Positions 61,232-64,000 of a stretch of DNA of 64,000 nucleotides are shown here, in pieces; position 1 is the stretch's first letter; every line of letters starts with the position of its first letter. The notes under the pieces are model-generated. The model saw only the letters and a list, made by a program, of their open reading frames with translations, did no database searches and had not been told where the DNA came from. Both the position numbers and the translations under genes were made by a program. The stretch is taken from assembly GCF_041080625.1 (NCBI RefSeq), contig NZ_CP163518.1, positions 4,030,001 to 4,094,000 of the forward strand, read 5' to 3'. This DNA is from Streptomyces sp. CG1 (GTDB lineage: Bacteria; Actinomycetota; Actinomycetes; Streptomycetales; Streptomycetaceae).

Positions 61232-61327
61232 CGGTGGAGTGACCCTGCGCCGGTGTGAACACCCGTTGACGACCCCCTGACCAGCACTTACCCCCCTCCG
61301 TCCCGGCTCGGCAGTACGGTGTCCCCC

Positions 61328-62362
61328 ATGCGCCCCGACACGCCTGCCGAGAACGTCGACCACACCGCCGAAGCGGCACGCCTGGAGCGGACCGCCGGAC
61401 TGTATCCCGAGGACGCCGAGGCCCTGCTCTTGAGGGCGGCGGCCCACCTCGAACTCTCCGGCGACCGCCCCGCGGCCACCGCCCTCTACGACCGCCTGCT
61501 GTCCACGACGGACGGCCTGGAGAACCCGCCCCTGATCCGCGCCCTGAAGGCGTCGAACCTCTGGGAGTACGGCCACGAGGCGGAGGCGAGGGCGATCATC
61601 GAGGGCATCCGCACGACGGCCCCCCGGGATCCGGCGCCGTGGGTGATCGTGGCGGAGTCCCTGGAGGCTCACGACGAGCTGGAGGCAGCGGCGGAGACCT
61701 TCACGGAGGCAGCGACCCTGCTCCTGCCTCCGGCGGAAGACTCGGAAGCGGGTACGGCGGCCCCCACCCCTTCCACCCACCCCCTCCTCTACGGCCGCCA
61801 CCGCGTCCGCCGCATGCTGGGCCTGCCGCACGACGACTGGGACACCCTGGCGGACACCCTGCACTCGTCCCCGGTCCCGCTGGACGAACTCCACGACCCG
61901 AAACGCGTCTGGTCCCTGGGCTCGGACAACCCGGCAGAGCTCCAGGCAGAAATCTCCCGCCTCCAAGCCGAACTGGGCACCTACCGCGAGGCCCTCTCCC
62001 GCCCGTTCCCGGTAGCGGTGCTGCACTGGCCGGCGGGGGAGCTGTCCGAGCTGCTCTCGGCCTACCCGAGCCTGACCACGGAGTACCCCTCCCACGGAAC
62101 CCACCTCGCGACCATAGAGTCAGCGCTGAGGGAGCTGTCGTCCTCAGGAACGGCCAACCTGGGCATCGTGACAGGCACGGTCCCGTCGTACGAGGCGTTC
62201 GCGGCGTCGGAGGGCACGACACCGGAGGACGTGACGCTGTTGCCGCAGTATGCGACGACTTTGGCGGCGCGGGGGCGGGCGGTGGCTTGGCCGCCGCAGA
62301 GGGGGGCGGGGTGTTGGTGTGGGGCGGGGGATGTCTATGCGGAGTGCCACGGGACTGAGTGA
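61328..62362 (+). CDS. TPR-like protein with SEC-C-like zinc tail
   Basis: A 344-residue protein. Residues about 10-150 contain TPR-like helices (HTAEAARLERTAGLYPEDAE; ALLLRAAAHLELSGDRPAAT; EAAAETFTEAATLLL). The last 20 residues, GAGCWCGAGDVYAECHG, have the C-x-C...C-H arrangement of the SEC-C zinc motif. The middle region is unknown. ATG 61328 chosen; GTG 61319 is in frame. Not clearly in an operon. Confidence 0.75.
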   Translation: MRPDTPAENVDHTAEAARLERTAGLYPEDAEALLLRAAAHLELSGDRPAATALYDRLLSTTDGLENPPLIRALKASNLWEYGHEAEARAIIEGIRTTAPRDPAPWVIVAESLEAHDELEAAAETFTEAATLLLPPAEDSEAGTAAPTPSTHPLLYGRHRVRRMLGLPHDDWDTLADTLHSSPVPLDELHDPKRVWSLGSDNPAELQAEISRLQAELGTYREALSRPFPVAVLHWPAGELSELLSAYPSLTTEYPSHGTHLATIESALRELSSSGTANLGIVTGTVPSYEAFAASEGTTPEDVTLLPQYATTLAARGRAVAWPPQRGAGCWCGAGDVYAECHGTE

Positions 62363-62413
62363 CCCAGCTGCCCCAGCCCCGGCACCACATGCTGAGCGCG
62401 CAAGGCCCTGGCC

Positions 62414-63451
62414 CTACGGCTGGCCAGGGCCACCGTGCCGTCGCCACCAATCTCGGTGGTAACTCACATACTCTTCGTGCACTTTATGCATCTTGTGGCG
62501 GTTCAGCTTCGCTCTCACGTTTTCACCGAACACGCCAGCACGGACAATGATCGACCAATCCTCGTCGATAACGAGGGCACCGATGTCAAGGCGCACGTGG
62601 CAATTAGGGCAGAGGCACAGGATGTTCCTCTCCACGTCCGGTCCATTATGCGGATTACCCAGCGGCTTTATATGAGCGCCCTCGCTATAGGGCTTTCCAT
62701 CTGACCCCATCAAGCGCACGCCACACACTTGACACTCGTGCCGGTAAAGCTCCTTGACACGACGCGCTGCAGCAGCATCGCGCACAATACGCTGAACGGA
62801 TGTGGCACGTGTCGCGGGGAACTTTTCGACGTTCGACCACTCACGCTCAGTCTGACCAGCGTCAAGTTCTTCCGCTTCTTCTCTCATCAACTCTTGCTGA
62901 CGCACCAGCAGTGAGGCAAGCTTGCGCTCGGCGGAAGTCAACTCCTGGTCGGGAGTAGGTAGCCGCTCCAAATCAAACTGGCATATCTCTATGGGCGAGC
63001 CATCCGGAGCCGGCGACGCAGAGACGGCCGTACGAATCGCGGTGATCGCATACAACCCGTCGTACCTGTAGCTGTCAGGCAAAGAGTACCGCTCATCACC
63101 ATCGGGACCGCGGATAATGCGTATGGGGTAGGTTCGATCGAAGCTGAGTTTGAGAGCCGCGTTATCTCGGTACTCCCAAGACTGGCTCCGTATGAGCCTC
63201 TTACCGTCCTCGCTCTTGTCTTTAGTTGGGGAAGCGCCCGTGTACTTGACCCGGACCCATTCATCCTGGTCGTCTTCGTAACCACCGTTCAAGACGATCG
63301 CGTCCGAAACGTAGCTACCGTCGGCGTCTCTCAGGCGAGAGATACCCCGTTGCATGTCGCCATGCAGCTTGGCTCGCAGCACATCCGTCCGCCGCGGGAA
63401 GACCGCTCCCGGAACTACGTCTTCTATGTGACCGATGACTCGCTCTCCCAT
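62414..63451 (-). CDS. SRA-HNH endonuclease, modification-dependent restriction type
   Basis: A 345-residue protein. Residues about 1-150 form a YDG/SRA domain: IGHIEDVVPGAVFPRRTDVL, LHGDMQRGISRLRDADGSYV, DAIVLNGGYEDDQDEWVRVK, SYRYDGLYAI, which in such proteins flips out and reads 5-methylcytosine-type bases. A linker with a coiled region follows (LASLLVRQQELMREEAEELD), then an HNH nuclease: CQVCGVRL, EGAHIKPLGNPHNGPDVERN, LCLCPNCHVRLDIG, with two CxxC zinc knuckles. SRA-HNH enzymes (TagI, ScoMcrA-like) cut methylated DNA. Codons show more A/T than neighbours, hinting at transfer. ATG 63451. Confidence 0.87.
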   Translation of the reverse strand: MGERVIGHIEDVVPGAVFPRRTDVLRAKLHGDMQRGISRLRDADGSYVSDAIVLNGGYEDDQDEWVRVKYTGASPTKDKSEDGKRLIRSQSWEYRDNAALKLSFDRTYPIRIIRGPDGDERYSLPDSYRYDGLYAITAIRTAVSASPAPDGSPIEICQFDLERLPTPDQELTSAERKLASLLVRQQELMREEAEELDAGQTEREWSNVEKFPATRATSVQRIVRDAAAARRVKELYRHECQVCGVRLMGSDGKPYSEGAHIKPLGNPHNGPDVERNILCLCPNCHVRLDIGALVIDEDWSIIVRAGVFGENVRAKLNRHKMHKVHEEYVSYHRDWWRRHGGPGQP

Positions 63452-63575
63452 CACCCCATGGTGACGCAAGATGATCAGTCATGTCACACCTTTGCGCGGA
63501 TCTGGCTAGTCGCTGTCGGTAGATCACATAGTCCTTGAGGTCAGGCGTGTTAGAGCATGTCGGTACTCTGCACCC

Positions 63576-64000
63576 ATGATTCGCGCAGTCGTCTTCGACG
63601 TAGGTGAGTGCCTGGTAGACGAGACCCGGGAGTACGGGACCTGGGCCGACTGGCTGGGGGTGCCGCGGCACACCTTCCATGCGATGTTCGGGGCCGTGAT
63701 CGCTCAGGGGCGGGACTACCGGGAGGTCTTCCAGGAGTTTCGGCCGGGGTTCGACCTGTACGCGGAGCGGGAGAAGAGGGCCGCCGCGGGACGGTCGGAG
63801 ACGTTCGGAGAAGAGGATCTCTACAGCGATGTCCGCCCAGCTCTCGCCCAGCTCCGGGCGGCGGGGCTGTGGCTCGGCATCGCCGGGAACCAGACCGTGC
63901 GGGCCGGGCGGATACTGCGTGAGCTGTTCTCACGCGATGTGGACCTGATCGGCACCTCCGACGACTGGGGCGCCAGCAAGCCGGACCTCGCGTTCTTCAA
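63576..64000 (+). CDS. HAD-family hydrolase, C-terminal part beyond the window
   Basis: The frame from ATG 63576 reads VVFDVGECLVDETREYGTWA (motif I DVGECL; nucleophile Asp 8), then a helical cap, LWLGIAGNQTVRAG as motif II and TSDDWGASKPDLAFF as motif III Lys region, where the window ends. Phosphatase of unknown substrate; motif IV is not visible. It is divergent from the SRA-HNH gene with 124 bp between. Confidence 0.85.
   Translation, partial: MIRAVVFDVGECLVDETREYGTWADWLGVPRHTFHAMFGAVIAQGRDYREVFQEFRPGFDLYAEREKRAAAGRSETFGEEDLYSDVRPALAQLRAAGLWLGIAGNQTVRAGRILRELFSRDVDLIGTSDDWGASKPDLAFF

Noticed and set aside
59966..62104. 712-codon reverse frame over the GH30 and TPR genes
   Set aside because: Antisense to a catalytic-residue-complete GH30 gene; no motif.

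Overview
The window is 64 kb of very high-GC DNA with strong G/C bias at third codon positions, dense gene packing, ATGA/GTGA translational overlaps and typical Streptomyces families: the CslA-GlxA-CslZ apical glycan locus, a gamma-butyrolactone (AfsA/ScbR-type) pair, class E/F sortases, an ROK regulator and a PAS-GGDEF-EAL protein. It is almost certainly a Streptomyces chromosome. The order cdgA-like ... Ehu-type ABC transporter ... chitin-binding LPMO ... cslA-glxA-cslZ agrees with the S. coelicolor region around SCO2817-SCO2838 as I remember it. No replication origin, rRNA, CRISPR array or prophage was seen.

Layout. 1-6.9 kb: end of a histidine phosphatase, a PAP2-type membrane phosphatase, then a coupled three-gene unit (RecB/Cas4-like nuclease with four cysteines, a large unknown protein, a UPF1/Dna2-like SF1 helicase) whose 3' end is tandemly duplicated; then two small proteins and a tRNA-Lys. 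7-11.5 kb: secreted M6 protease, diguanylate cyclase/phosphodiesterase, LLM oxidoreductase. 11.6-15.6 kb and 20.7-25.3 kb: two halves of what looks like one catabolic locus (two maleate-isomerase/Asp-Glu-racemase proteins, hydroxyacid dehydrogenase, amidase; DUF3830, Ehu-type ABC importer, IclR regulator), separated by about 5 kb holding a GNAT, an XRE regulator, an ATP-binding protein, an IS256-family element and an HD hydrolase. 25.4-29.5 kb: two more identical tRNA-Lys genes, a DasR-type LPMO, an SPFH protein and a two-module cell-wall protein. 29.5-34 kb: a MITE-like element touching the stop codon of an AfsA homologue, a ScbR-type repressor, an epimerase, a decayed acyltransferase and a FadR-type regulator. 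34.4-40.7 kb: cslA-glxA, cslZ, a sortase and a secreted protein.

40.8-48.2 kb: a NagD-type phosphatase and a complete 2-aminoethylphosphonate-type operon (GntR, flavin amine oxidase, phosphonatase-like HAD, ABC importer). 48.3-59.5 kb: an LAXTG surface protein, an ROK regulator with a clear dyad operator and a Gfo/Idh/MocA operon, an LLM enzyme, an FAH-family hydrolase, YidC with a small partner, a beta-lactamase-family hydrolase, an HxlR-regulated MFS exporter and a class E sortase. 59.7-64 kb: a secreted GH30 hydrolase, a TPR/SEC-C-like protein, an SRA-HNH modification-dependent endonuclease with less GC-biased codons than its neighbours, and the start of a HAD hydrolase.

The strongest candidates for new biology are the nuclease-unknown-helicase operon, the interrupted maleate-isomerase/Ehu locus with its unequal cysteine pattern, the SRA-HNH nuclease and the MITE-like element that supplies the stop codon of the AfsA homologue. 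Several dyad operators could be read directly next to their likely regulators. Motifs and positions were read by eye; family names are from recalled knowledge, without any database search.
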